From positions 1 to 52,725 of the IMG/VR virus record IMGVR_UViG_3300044961_000417: a stretch of DNA of 52,725 bases; one strand, given 5' to 3'. This document shows, in pieces, positions 24,312 to 31,826 of this stretch (position 1 is its first letter; every line of letters starts with the position of its first letter). The notes under the pieces were generated by a model. It was not told the DNA's origin. It made no database searches and was given only the letters and a program-made list of their open reading frames with translations. The translations under genes were made by a program, and so were the position numbers. The DNA comes from a virus.

Positions 24312-25010
24312 ATGTCATTTTGGAGAGTCGCAGATTCATCGCAGTCCCAGTGGACGACCTTGCGTGTCCAACATGAACCGCAGGCTACGGCGATCGCAGA
24401 GCTAATTTCAGCCGTTGTTGGCTGCACTGTGGAAACGGCAACCTCTGTCGTCGAAAATATCTGCTTGAACGTTGGGTTATTCGACCAGGAACAGGCGTGG
24501 GCACGCTTCCGCAACTCATCCCACTACGAGCTGACCACAGCGGGCTTAACGGGCGCTCAGGCCACTAGGCTACTTGCTGCTACAGAATTTGGAAAACGGG
24601 TTTTTCTTGCAAGCCCCGGAAAAATCAGGATCAACAACCCAGAATCGATTTACGCGCTACTCAAATACGATCTGGCGCACGCAACCACAGAAAAACTCGT
24701 GGTTATCGTATTGACTACAAAATACGACGTGATCTCGATAAAAACAGTCAGCCAAGGATCGGTTGATGAGTGCATTGTCACGCCCCAGCAAGTGTTTAAG
24801 GCTGTTATATCGGCTAACGGCGCGTCCTGCGTTATCGCGCACAATCACCCTTCTGGCAACCCTGACCCGTCTCCACAGGATGTGGAACTGACAAAACGTA
24901 TGTTAGATGCAGCAAAGGTAATGCATCTGCCAGTGCTCGATCACATCGTAGTTGGCGCAAACACGTTTTACAGCTTCAGACAGGAAAAGGCAGATCTGTG
25001 GAACAAGTAA
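24312..25010 (+). CDS. RadC-like JAB-domain protein
   Basis: 232 residues from ATG 24312 (AGGAG 8 nt upstream; the frame is open further up but crosses the terminator). The C-terminal half is a RadC/MPN+ domain: E127, the H177-N-H179-P-S-G metal motif and D190, the JAMM pattern of a zinc-dependent isopeptidase fold. The N-terminal 100 residues include the helical HhH-like region usual in RadC. RadC-like genes are frequent on mobile elements; their substrate is unknown. A terminator inside the following repeat lies 100 bp downstream. Confidence 0.8.
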   Translation: MSFWRVADSSQSQWTTLRVQHEPQATAIAELISAVVGCTVETATSVVENICLNVGLFDQEQAWARFRNSSHYELTTAGLTGAQATRLLAATEFGKRVFLASPGKIRINNPESIYALLKYDLAHATTEKLVVIVLTTKYDVISIKTVSQGSVDECIVTPQQVFKAVISANGASCVIAHNHPSGNPDPSPQDVELTKRMLDAAKVMHLPVLDHIVVGANTFYSFRQEKADLWNK

Positions 25011-25110
25011 AACCAATTGGGAGAAATATGATTTTAATTGGGAGAAATGCCCTGACAGAGGCGTGACAGGCAGACCCGTCAGACCACGCATCATACGAGC
25101 GAGACAGCTA

Positions 25111-25139
25111 GAACCCTTGATATACAAGGGTTCTTTTTT
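25111..25139 (+). terminator. intrinsic terminator in left arm
   Basis: 9-bp perfect stem GAACCCTTG / CAAGGGTTC with a 5-nt loop, then TTTTTT. It ends transcripts from radC, and it also precedes the left small ORF, so it could act as an attenuator. Confidence 0.85.
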
Positions 25140-25169
25140 ATTCCAAAAAAGTATCTGTCATGACCTGTC

Positions 25170-25379
25170 ATGGGTGTGTCCGAGCTAGTCAGACAGGCTA
25201 CAACCGTTACCACACAAGGGGTTGAGACACATGTCATGACTGTCTCGCCCATTTGCAATAAAAAAATAGTGTCTGAGAGGGCTAAAAGAGGGATAAAAAA
25301 TACAAATGTACTACTCAAAAATGGGTCTAGAGAATTAGAGAAATATATGAAAGGCTTTTCCATTCCACTTTTCTTTTGA
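25170..25379 (+). CDS. small ORF of the inverted pair, left copy
   Basis: 69 codons. The peptide resembles that of the right copy in spacing and residues: S-E-x-V-R-Q-A near the start, VMTVS in the middle, and TNVLLKNGSRELEKY against SNVLSLRGSEVLAEA further on. Since the DNA is an inverted repeat, the similarity alone does not prove coding, but the better-matched residues span variable DNA. No family recognised. Confidence 0.35.
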   Translation: MGVSELVRQATTVTTQGVETHVMTVSPICNKKIVSERAKRGIKNTNVLLKNGSRELEKYMKGFSIPLFF

Positions 25380-25581
25380 CTGTGGACACCTCTATGTTTC
25401 CCGATGCTTCCGCCAGCACCTCAGACCCTCTCAGCGATAGTACATTTGAACCCTTTTCCTCCTGTTTCAGCCGTTTTTTACACGTTTCTTTATTGTGAAA
25501 CTGCGAGACAGTCATGACAGGTCGCCAAACGCTATATATATCAATACTTCCAGCCTGTCTGACACGCTCTGACAGCACCAT
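25327..25581 (-). CDS. small ORF of the inverted pair, right copy
   Basis: 84 codons, tail-to-tail and overlapping with the left copy. It shares S-E-R-V-R-Q-A, VMTVSQ and SNVLSLRGSEVLAEA with that copy, then carries a longer C-terminus that runs across the centre of the palindrome. Function unknown. Confidence 0.35.
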   Translation of the reverse strand: MVLSERVRQAGSIDIYSVWRPVMTVSQFHNKETCKKRLKQEEKGSNVLSLRGSEVLAEASGNIEVSTVKRKVEWKSLSYISLIL

Positions 25582-25611
25582 GACAGGTCATGACAGATAC
25601 TCTCGACAGAT

Positions 25612-25639
25612 AAAAAACAACCCTTGGTGGGCAAGGGTT
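25612..25639 (-). terminator. intrinsic terminator in right arm (leftward)
   Basis: Mirror of the 25111 structure: stem AACCCTTG / CAAGGGTT with a GTGGG loop; on the minus strand it is followed by G then TTTTTT. It ends the leftward lysis transcript and precedes the right small ORF. Confidence 0.75.
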
Positions 25640-25740
25640 TTAGGCTGTCATTGGGTGTGTCATTCGTGCTGACAGTGTGGTCTGTCATGCCTGGCTATTG
25701 GCATTTCTCCCAATTAAAAATGGATTTCTCCCAATTGGAT

Positions 25741-25956
25741 TCAGGCGTCATCCGGTGGGTCGCTAGGAAAGATTGGACGGTCGTACTTGTCGAGTACATG
25801 GTCAACCTTTTCGGTTGGCAATCCTCGACCTAGCGCGATGATGACCCCTGCTGTGGTAGCCTCCTGCATCATGTCGGCTCCAGAGAAGAACCCGCGCAGC
25901 AGCATGGCGATCGCCAGTCCGTGAAAAATCCATTCGACGGTGATTGTCTTGTGCAT
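25741..25956 (-). CDS. small one-TM protein next to endolysin (holin candidate)
   Basis: 71 residues. One amphipathic/hydrophobic segment (WIFHGLAIAMLLRGFF, about 9-24), a second weaker one (ATTAGVIIALGRG, about 33-45) and a charged C-terminus. It begins at the last base of the endolysin stop (overlap of 1 nt). A small membrane protein coupled to an endolysin is the usual place of a holin, but the sequence matches no holin class I can name. Confidence 0.5.
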   Translation of the reverse strand: MHKTITVEWIFHGLAIAMLLRGFFSGADMMQEATTAGVIIALGRGLPTEKVDHVLDKYDRPIFPSDPPDDA

Positions 25957-26687
25957 CAGCGGCTACCGTATGGAAAAATGACTCGCTTCTCCCTGGTATC
26001 TGCGTGGAGAAACCCGCCAGCTTTCTCGCCTAGCCCAATGCCTCCGACCGCATCAATTGATTTGAGAACTGCTAAGAGCTTGTCGAATTCGCCGTTAGCT
26101 GGGCGGATGTCCGCAGCCTTGCCAGGTACGTGCTGAGATTTGGATGCTCCGCCGATCGCATCGTTTACTGCCTTTGGGCGATACCCAGACGTGATTGCAA
26201 TAGGAGAACCAAACTTGGCTCGAATCTGTCCAAATGCGGCGGCAAAGTTGACAATGTTGGCGACTACTGTTTTGTCGGTTGGGAGACGTGTCATATCTTT
26301 AGTCATTTCGCCCCACGTAAGTGGGATGCCGGGTCTGATCCACTGGTTTGCGTAGACCAGCCCAGCTCCCGGCAGTGTGGCGGATCGACCTGTTCTAGAT
26401 CCGGCGGCTGCGTTCACCGTCAGAATAATCTCGGTTGCTTGCTCAGTGACTTTATCCGGTGGGTCGAGTTCAGACAGAGCCTTGAGAGTTGTGTTGCCGA
26501 TCAACTCTGGATGCTCAAGGTAGAAATCAGATTTGAACGACTTTAGAGCGTTCAGTGTGGCAGGCCCCACGATGCCGTCCACTTTTTCCAGGTATGCACC
26601 TCGCTTTAGTTGGTGCTGAACCCATGTGATTTGTTCCGGTGAGAGAAACGCTAATGGCTTTGCCGACTGAAGGTTGAAGGGTTCCAT
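25956..26687 (-). CDS. endolysin: peptidoglycan-binding plus M15 peptidase
   Basis: 243 residues from ATG 26687; the frame is open further up but would cross the dyad at 26696. Residues about 15-72 form a PG_binding_1 helical repeat (WVQHQLKRGAYLEKVDGIVG ... LNALKSF). The C-terminal domain is an M15-type L,D/D-Ala carboxypeptidase or endopeptidase: ITSGYRPKAVNDAIGG, SQHVPGKAADIRP with zinc ligands H186 and D193, and GGFLHAD with H228. It cleaves the peptide part of the wall to release virions. Transcribed away from the tail genes. Confidence 0.85.
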   Translation of the reverse strand: MEPFNLQSAKPLAFLSPEQITWVQHQLKRGAYLEKVDGIVGPATLNALKSFKSDFYLEHPELIGNTTLKALSELDPPDKVTEQATEIILTVNAAAGSRTGRSATLPGAGLVYANQWIRPGIPLTWGEMTKDMTRLPTDKTVVANIVNFAAAFGQIRAKFGSPIAITSGYRPKAVNDAIGGASKSQHVPGKAADIRPANGEFDKLLAVLKSIDAVGGIGLGEKAGGFLHADTREKRVIFPYGSR

Positions 26688-26695
26688 GTGTGTGT

Positions 26696-26720
26696 GGGTA
26701 TGGTTCAAAAGACCATACCC
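26696..26720. promoter_or_regulatory. perfect dyad between endolysin and tail genes
   Basis: GGGTATGGT (26696-26704), 7 nt, ACCATACCC (26712-26720). It lies 8 bp from the endolysin ATG and 6 bp from the proposed gpM ATG at 26727. It may be an operator for both divergent genes, or an mRNA hairpin that hides the lysin start. Confidence 0.5.
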
Positions 26721-26726
26721 GACGCA

Positions 26727-27044
26727 ATGCCACCCCCGACATTCCCAATATCGATAGCACGAGAGTCCAGCTATCGCACCAAAGTGCGATCGCCATCGGC
26801 GCGAGTTCAGGGAATCCAGCAGCGCCCGGTTTTGTATGACGTGAACCGGACGGATCGTACCTGGTTCGTGCAAATCAACACGACGCGATATACGGAAGTG
26901 CAGGCGTTCCTAATCGAGCGTGACGGAAGACGGTTTGTTTTTCAGAACGCTCAATATACCTGCACGCAATGGCGCTGGCAGTGGTACGGAACCGTCGGGC
27001 TGTGGGGGTTCTCCGCAGAATTTGAAAGGTCCCCCGCACCATGA
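26727..27044 (+). CDS. minor tail protein M-like (lambda gpM)
   Basis: 105 residues from ATG 26727, which follows the dyad (in-frame ATG 26700 lies within it). The opening PPTFPISIARESSYRTKVRS, the central YTEVQAFLIERDGRRFVF and the end WGFSAEFERS match the gpM plan: a short beta protein ending in 'SAEFE'. gpM sits between tape measure and tail tip. It is the first gene of the order M-L-K-I-J as in lambda and overlaps gpL by 4 nt. Confidence 0.7.
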   Translation: MPPPTFPISIARESSYRTKVRSPSARVQGIQQRPVLYDVNRTDRTWFVQINTTRYTEVQAFLIERDGRRFVFQNAQYTCTQWRWQWYGTVGLWGFSAEFERSPAP

Positions 27045-27706
27045 CAGTTTTTTTCCCATCGCTTCAGCAGCTTGAACATGATGCCGTACTGACGCTGTTT
27101 CGCATGACAAACTTCAACCGTCGTAACTTGGCAGAAACGGCGTACTTTACGGCTGGCGTTGGTGTGGTTATGGGCGGCGTCCAATACACGCCAGTAAATT
27201 GCGAACTGTCCGGTGAAGAGATGTCATCTGAAGGGTCGTTAGCCAGACCAAAGCTGCGTGTGGATGACACGACGAAAGGTATTTCCAACCTGGTCTATTA
27301 CTATGACGGGCTTGAGGGTGCCAGACTAGCTGTCTATCGGACGCTGAAACGATATCTCGACTCAGAGACAACCGCAGATCCCGCAGCATTGAGGCTGGAC
27401 GGACTGTATGTAATCAGCCAGCGTATTCAGGAGATCCCTGGAAAGATGCTGGAGTTTGAGCTGTCTGCACCAATTGACTTTGTAGACGAGTCCGTGCCGG
27501 GACGACCATGCGGTACAAAGTGCCCGTGGGTGTATCGCTCCGCTGAGTGCAGTTATGTCGGCACCACGTATTTCACTTTGGACAATAAGCGAACCTTAGA
27601 CCCGTCGCTGGATGACTGTTCAAAGTCTGTGACAGCCTGCACCAGACGATTCGGTAAAAACTCAGTTTTGCCTTTCGGCGGCTTCCCAGGACTGAGACGT
27701 TTTTAG
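27041..27706 (+). CDS. minor tail protein L-like (lambda gpL)
   Basis: 221 residues. The N-terminal beta domain is followed by a cysteine-rich C-terminus, GRPCGTKCPWVYRSAEC ... DDCSKSVTACTRRFG, then SVLPFGGFPG, the gpL signature; in lambda four of these Cys carry an iron-sulfur cluster. The protein joins the tail-tip complex. Proper lambda gene order (M before, K after). Confidence 0.88.
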   Translation: MTVFFPSLQQLEHDAVLTLFRMTNFNRRNLAETAYFTAGVGVVMGGVQYTPVNCELSGEEMSSEGSLARPKLRVDDTTKGISNLVYYYDGLEGARLAVYRTLKRYLDSETTADPAALRLDGLYVISQRIQEIPGKMLEFELSAPIDFVDESVPGRPCGTKCPWVYRSAECSYVGTTYFTLDNKRTLDPSLDDCSKSVTACTRRFGKNSVLPFGGFPGLRRF

Positions 27707-27719
27707 CGCCCGCTGGGTA

Positions 27720-28547
27720 ATGTCTAGGGTGTTTCGCCCATCACAGATGTTGCCCTACTCATCCGAAATCCGATTGCAGATTGAAGCACTCGCTGACGAA
27801 AACCCAGATGAGGAAATCTGTGGTGCTGTCTGCGTTGACCCGTCTGGAATGCTTACGGTCGCGCCGCTCCAAAACGTTGCTGGCGACACAGCCAACTATT
27901 TTGCGTTTGACCGAAAGGCGTACGATGCATTGTCTGACAACGGCATGTCTGTTCAATCGGTTTACCACAGCCATGTGCTTGAAACGCAGCCTGCTGAATT
28001 GTCTTACATGGACATCAACACTGGACGAGCGTTGATGAATCCGATTGCCATGTTCCACAGGTTGGACAGGGTTTGGGATTTTTACGATCCTGCTGGGCTA
28101 AATCCGTTTCCTCTGCAACCCCGAATTGGGCAGCCAACAGATTTAGAGTTCTACCTGGGCTGGCGCTGGGTGTGGGCGAGGGCGGACTGCTACACGCTGT
28201 TGCGGAATTTCTACCGTGGATTCTTAAATATTGAACTGCCTGATTTTGATAGGGCACCGGAGCCAGCTATCCAGCTACGTGGCGGTGCCTGGGCCACGTT
28301 CACAGAGTATATGCCGCAGATCGGATTTGTGGAAATCGATCCGACTGAACCGTTGCGGCTGTATGACGTACCGATCATGGCTATCGAGTCAGAGATTCCG
28401 CACCACTGCGGCGTGATTGTGGAAGTCGGTGATCGTCCGGTGCTGCTGCACTTGCTGAACGGCGATCGCCTGTCAGAAACCAGAGTGTACGGCGGGCACT
28501 GGCAGGAGGTTGCACGGTTTACCTTTCGACATGAGGCGTTTTTGTAA
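27720..28547 (+). CDS. tail assembly protein K-like: JAB plus NlpC/P60 domains
   Basis: 275 residues. N-terminal JAB/MPN domain with E31-E32, VYHSHVLETQ (H83, H85) and D98 as metal site. C-terminal NlpC/P60 domain with the catalytic Cys in RADCYTLL (C157) and His in PHHCGVIVEV (H229), followed by VLLHLLNG. This two-domain layout is that of gpK, which processes a partner in tail-tip assembly and may cut peptidoglycan peptides at entry. Stop overlaps gpI start (TAATG). Confidence 0.9.
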   Translation: MSRVFRPSQMLPYSSEIRLQIEALADENPDEEICGAVCVDPSGMLTVAPLQNVAGDTANYFAFDRKAYDALSDNGMSVQSVYHSHVLETQPAELSYMDINTGRALMNPIAMFHRLDRVWDFYDPAGLNPFPLQPRIGQPTDLEFYLGWRWVWARADCYTLLRNFYRGFLNIELPDFDRAPEPAIQLRGGAWATFTEYMPQIGFVEIDPTEPLRLYDVPIMAIESEIPHHCGVIVEVGDRPVLLHLLNGDRLSETRVYGGHWQEVARFTFRHEAFL

Positions 28548-29140
28548 TGCCGATGGTGACTGTTGTGTTGAAAGATGAGTTGGCAGATCGGTTCATTTCT
28601 GAGATCCGATTAAACGTTGGATCGGTGAAAGAAGCGATCAGGGCCCTTGAGTCAGCGTTCCCGACATTTCGCAACTACATGGTCGTCGCGCATGAGCGTG
28701 GGGTAGGTTTCCAGATTACTGTCGGGGATTGGGCTATTGAGCAACAGCACGTCTCGATGCCGACTGGAAAACAGACAATTACGATAGCGCCAACGCCATT
28801 GGGTGGAGGTGGGGCATTCGGCAAAATTTTGCTTGGAATCGGTCTGGTTGTTTTGGGTGCGACTGGCGTGGGCTTCCTGGGGTTGTCGGCGGCATCCGTC
28901 GCACTGATCGGGGGTAGTCTGGCACTGTCCGGCATCATGGAACTGTTTAACCAGCCCAAAGCACCTGACCCGAATGATGCAAAAAACAAACCATCGTTAA
29001 TTTTTAATGGCGGGGTCAATACGACGACTCAAGGGGGTCGTCTGCCAGTCGTGTATGGAGAACTGCTCGTTGGTAGTCAGGTGCTCAGTGCCTCGATCCG
29101 GTCGTACATGATTGAGGATGATTCCGATGACGAAGGTTAG
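28547..29140 (+). CDS. tail assembly protein I-like (lambda gpI)
   Basis: 197 residues. A ubiquitin-like N-terminal beta-grasp (TVVLKDELADRF, NVGSVKEAIRALESAFPTFR), a Gly/Pro segment, a hydrophobic middle (about 91-126) and a C-terminus GGRLPVVYGELLVGSQVLSA, all in the positions seen in gpI. It helps assemble the J tip. J begins inside its last codons. Confidence 0.82.
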   Translation: MPMVTVVLKDELADRFISEIRLNVGSVKEAIRALESAFPTFRNYMVVAHERGVGFQITVGDWAIEQQHVSMPTGKQTITIAPTPLGGGGAFGKILLGIGLVVLGATGVGFLGLSAASVALIGGSLALSGIMELFNQPKAPDPNDAKNKPSLIFNGGVNTTTQGGRLPVVYGELLVGSQVLSASIRSYMIEDDSDDEG

Positions 29141-31826
29141 GCGTCGCCGCACTAAGGCTGTTGCATCCATCCCGTCAAGCCATGTGGACGGGCTTGTTTT
29201 TGGATCAGGCGGGGGGTGTTTCCCGTCCGGCACGCTAATCCACACGCTAGATGGCACTGTAGAAATCCAGGATGTGGCGGAGGGTACATGGGTATCAGCG
29301 TTTGACTCAAAAGGCGATTTGCATGTAGCCAAAGCAACGCTAGAGTTCCACGGAAACCACGAGGTGTGGGAGTACGATTACTGGGGCGGCACCATAGCAG
29401 CAACTCCGATCCACTGGTTTCTGACCGATGGCGGGGCGTTTCAGGAGATAGGCAAGCTTGGCCGAGACGCTGCGCTATTTGATAGAGAAAACCTGGTTAG
29501 ACCTCTGGAGCGATCTAGACTGCGTGGCGTGGCACCCGTATGGAATCTGCGAGTTGAGAACTACCACAGCTTCCTGGTTGGCGAACATGGGCTGCGTGTT
29601 CACAACGGAGGCGGCGGAAAAAATGCGTCCAGCCCAAAGGAGGCCGATGACGACGGGCGATCGACCTCAAGAGCGTACGTCTTGGAGGCTGTTTCAGAGG
29701 GCCCGATTGAAGGGCTGATTGGTGCTCGTAAAGGGATTTATCTATCTGAGACGCCTGTCCAGAACCCAAATAACTCACTCAACTTTGTGGGCTTCCGGTA
29801 TAAGTTCCGGCGCGGGAACGCAACGCAGCAGATTATCTCAGACGAAGGAGTTGAGATCAGCAATGAGACTTTTGTAAATATTGAAATCAAGAATGCGTCC
29901 GGCCCAGCGACTCGCGCATTTGTGAACACGGAGTGTGATGTCATACGTGTTCGCCTGGGCATCCAACTCGTGAAGTATGAGGAGGATGGAGATGTAAAGG
30001 GGACGAACGTAGAGTACCAGATCGAAATAAAGCAGGGCATCGCGCCCTGGACAGTTCGCTACAGAAAAAATCTGAAAGCTAAGTTTAGTGGACTGACTGA
30101 GTTTGAGCACGCTTTCAAGGTAAACAACCAGTCTGGTACGGTCGGCAATTTTCAGATCCGACTGAGGCGTATTTCAAGTGATTCCAACTCGTCTCGCACA
30201 ATTCAGGTGGTTCGGTGGATTAGCTATACCGAGGTCACGACCAATAAGTTGAATTATCCGTATACAGCGTATATCGGGCTTCAGTTTAGCCCAGACCAGT
30301 TCAGCTCGATCCCGTCTCGTCAGTATCGAGTTGGTGGACGGCGTGTTCGGATTCCCACGAATGCTATTGTCGCAGGCGATCGCGGGCTGAACTTCTCAGG
30401 CGTGTGGGACGGCAATTTCTATACACCTGCAACAGCCACCAGTGACCCGGTTTGGCAACTGTTCGACATTTTGACAAATCGGCGCTATGGGCTGGGTCGA
30501 TACTTGGATGACTCTTTAATCGACAAGTGGGATCTGTATGATGCGTCTGTTTATAACAATGGGTATGTACCTACGGGATTCGGCGGATCTGAGCGCCGAT
30601 ATTCCTGCAACACTCAAATCGCCTCCGCTGAAAAAGCGTGGGATGTAATCAACGCCTTTTGCTCGGCGTGCCACATGCGGGCATACTGGGCGGAGGGTAC
30701 CGTAAAGTTCTGGCAAGATCGTCCAACTCCGGTGAGTCATCATCAGTTCACACAGGCTGATGTGGTAGGGGATTTCGTTTATTCCTCAACGGCTGTCCGC
30801 ACTCGGCATACGATTGTTAGAGGTGTCTGGAATGACCCGAATGACTATTACCAACGGGCTGTGGAAGTAGTCGAGGATATTGAGGCGATCAACCGCTATG
30901 GTGTCCGCGATGTTGAGGTTGCTTTTTTTGGGTGCACCTCAAGATCTCTAGCGATTAGAAATAGTAGATGGATTCTGTACAGCTCGAAGAATGAAACGCG
31001 ATCGCTAAGTTTCACCGCTCGAAGCTACGCTGCATACTGCCGACCCGGTGAAGTGATTCAAGTCGCAGACTCAAACTTTGCCAACGTTCGCTATGGCGGG
31101 TTGATCGGACAAGTTATTAACTCTAACACGATTCGATTAGACGCGACAGTCACCGTAAATACGAGCATGACGCTTTCTGTCATGTTGCCAAACGGATTGC
31201 TCGAAACCCGGACGATCGGCGTTAATGTCACGTCAAATGTGGTACAGGTGTGGCCGCCGTTCTCGCAGCTCCCACAGGCTGAATCGAATTGGGTAATTCA
31301 GTCGCCTTCGGTGAAAGCTCAACTGTTTAGAGTGCTCTCAGTCCGCCCGCAGCAAGACCCGACAAAAATCGACATCAACTGCATCCAGTACGATGCGAAC
31401 AAATGGCTTGCCATTGAGAATGATATAGCCATTGATCCGACCCCAACTCGGTTTACGATTCCACCTGTTGTAGAACCACTTCAATCTGTTTTGGGGCAGG
31501 CGATCGCTGTACAGGCGATTGACCCGTCTGTTTCTCCGCAGTACACGTTGATCATCCGATGGGTTGTTGGAGCCAGTGCGTCCGTCCTGCGCGGCGTGTA
31601 TGTTGAATATTCCCGCGATGGGATTGTATGGCAGGACACTCGACTAGTGCCCGCAGGCACCAATGAGTGTCGTTTCGAGAATCTGACCAGGGGAACATAC
31701 TACTGTCGCGCCGCCGTGCTTGATGTTAACAATCGCACCTCGCTGTGGGTAAACAGCCAGCCTGTGATTGCAGCAATCACAGGTGGTTTGGATATGTCCA
31801 GATCCCAGAATCTAGTTTTCGTTTGA
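29127..31826 (+). CDS. tail-tip/host specificity protein J-like with internal Hint domain
   Basis: 899 residues from ATG 29127 (GAGG about 10 nt upstream). After the Hint insert (residues 31-160) the J core is clear: STSRAYVLEAVSEGPIEGL, YTAYIGLQFSPDQFSS, GIWDGTF-like GVWDGNFYTP, NRRYGLGRYLDDSLIDKWDL, GFGGSERRYSCNTQI, GCTSRSLAIR. These align in order with lambda gpJ. The C-terminal fibronectin-like region is much shorter than in lambda (1132 residues there). The protein forms the tail tip and contacts the host. The insert near the N-terminus is unusual for J. Confidence 0.88.
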   Translation: MTKVRRRRTKAVASIPSSHVDGLVFGSGGGCFPSGTLIHTLDGTVEIQDVAEGTWVSAFDSKGDLHVAKATLEFHGNHEVWEYDYWGGTIAATPIHWFLTDGGAFQEIGKLGRDAALFDRENLVRPLERSRLRGVAPVWNLRVENYHSFLVGEHGLRVHNGGGGKNASSPKEADDDGRSTSRAYVLEAVSEGPIEGLIGARKGIYLSETPVQNPNNSLNFVGFRYKFRRGNATQQIISDEGVEISNETFVNIEIKNASGPATRAFVNTECDVIRVRLGIQLVKYEEDGDVKGTNVEYQIEIKQGIAPWTVRYRKNLKAKFSGLTEFEHAFKVNNQSGTVGNFQIRLRRISSDSNSSRTIQVVRWISYTEVTTNKLNYPYTAYIGLQFSPDQFSSIPSRQYRVGGRRVRIPTNAIVAGDRGLNFSGVWDGNFYTPATATSDPVWQLFDILTNRRYGLGRYLDDSLIDKWDLYDASVYNNGYVPTGFGGSERRYSCNTQIASAEKAWDVINAFCSACHMRAYWAEGTVKFWQDRPTPVSHHQFTQADVVGDFVYSSTAVRTRHTIVRGVWNDPNDYYQRAVEVVEDIEAINRYGVRDVEVAFFGCTSRSLAIRNSRWILYSSKNETRSLSFTARSYAAYCRPGEVIQVADSNFANVRYGGLIGQVINSNTIRLDATVTVNTSMTLSVMLPNGLLETRTIGVNVTSNVVQVWPPFSQLPQAESNWVIQSPSVKAQLFRVLSVRPQQDPTKIDINCIQYDANKWLAIENDIAIDPTPTRFTIPPVVEPLQSVLGQAIAVQAIDPSVSPQYTLIIRWVVGASASVLRGVYVEYSRDGIVWQDTRLVPAGTNECRFENLTRGTYYCRAAVLDVNNRTSLWVNSQPVIAAITGGLDMSRSQNLVFV
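29217..29606 (+). other. Hint (hedgehog/intein) domain inside gpJ
   Basis: Codons 31-160 of gpJ. It begins with C31-F-P-S-G-T and ends in V-H159-N160; block B is T93-P-I-H96; block F is VENYHSFLV. There is no homing endonuclease. The residue after N160 is Gly, not Cys/Ser/Thr, so canonical splicing is not expected; cleavage as in bacterial intein-like domains is. Flanks are glycine-rich on both sides (GSGGG / GGGGKN). Confidence 0.85.

Larger units (their letters stand above)
25013..25738. repeat. large imperfect inverted repeat (about 2 x 360 bp)
   Basis: Left and right arms match in inverse orientation around a centre near 25375. Anchors: CCAATTGGGAGAAAT (25013-25027) against its complement (25724-25738); a second GGGAGAAAT copy in each arm; AACCCTTG hairpins; a 24-bp identical block (AGTATCTGTCATGACC ...); and CATGACTGTCTCGC (25235-25248) against 25503-25516. 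Coordinate sums of these pairs agree within about 5 bp. The hexamer CTGTCA/TGACAG occurs about 11 times. The region holds no other gene; it may be an origin, a segregation site or a duplicated small-gene cassette. Confidence 0.8.

Noticed and set aside
25091-25363. 90-codon leftward ORF in the palindrome
   Set aside because: It lies antisense to the left small ORF, runs over the terminator hairpin and has no counterpart in the other arm.
26688-26873. Longer endolysin (305 residues) reading upstream to 26873
   Set aside because: The extra part has no domain-like character, crosses a perfect dyad and overlaps the divergent gpM gene; ATG 26687 begins the clear peptidoglycan-binding domain.
29217-29606. 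Canonical splicing mini-intein in gpJ
   Set aside because: The residue after the terminal His-Asn is Gly; splicing inteins need Cys, Ser or Thr there. I kept the Hint domain but not the claim of splicing.
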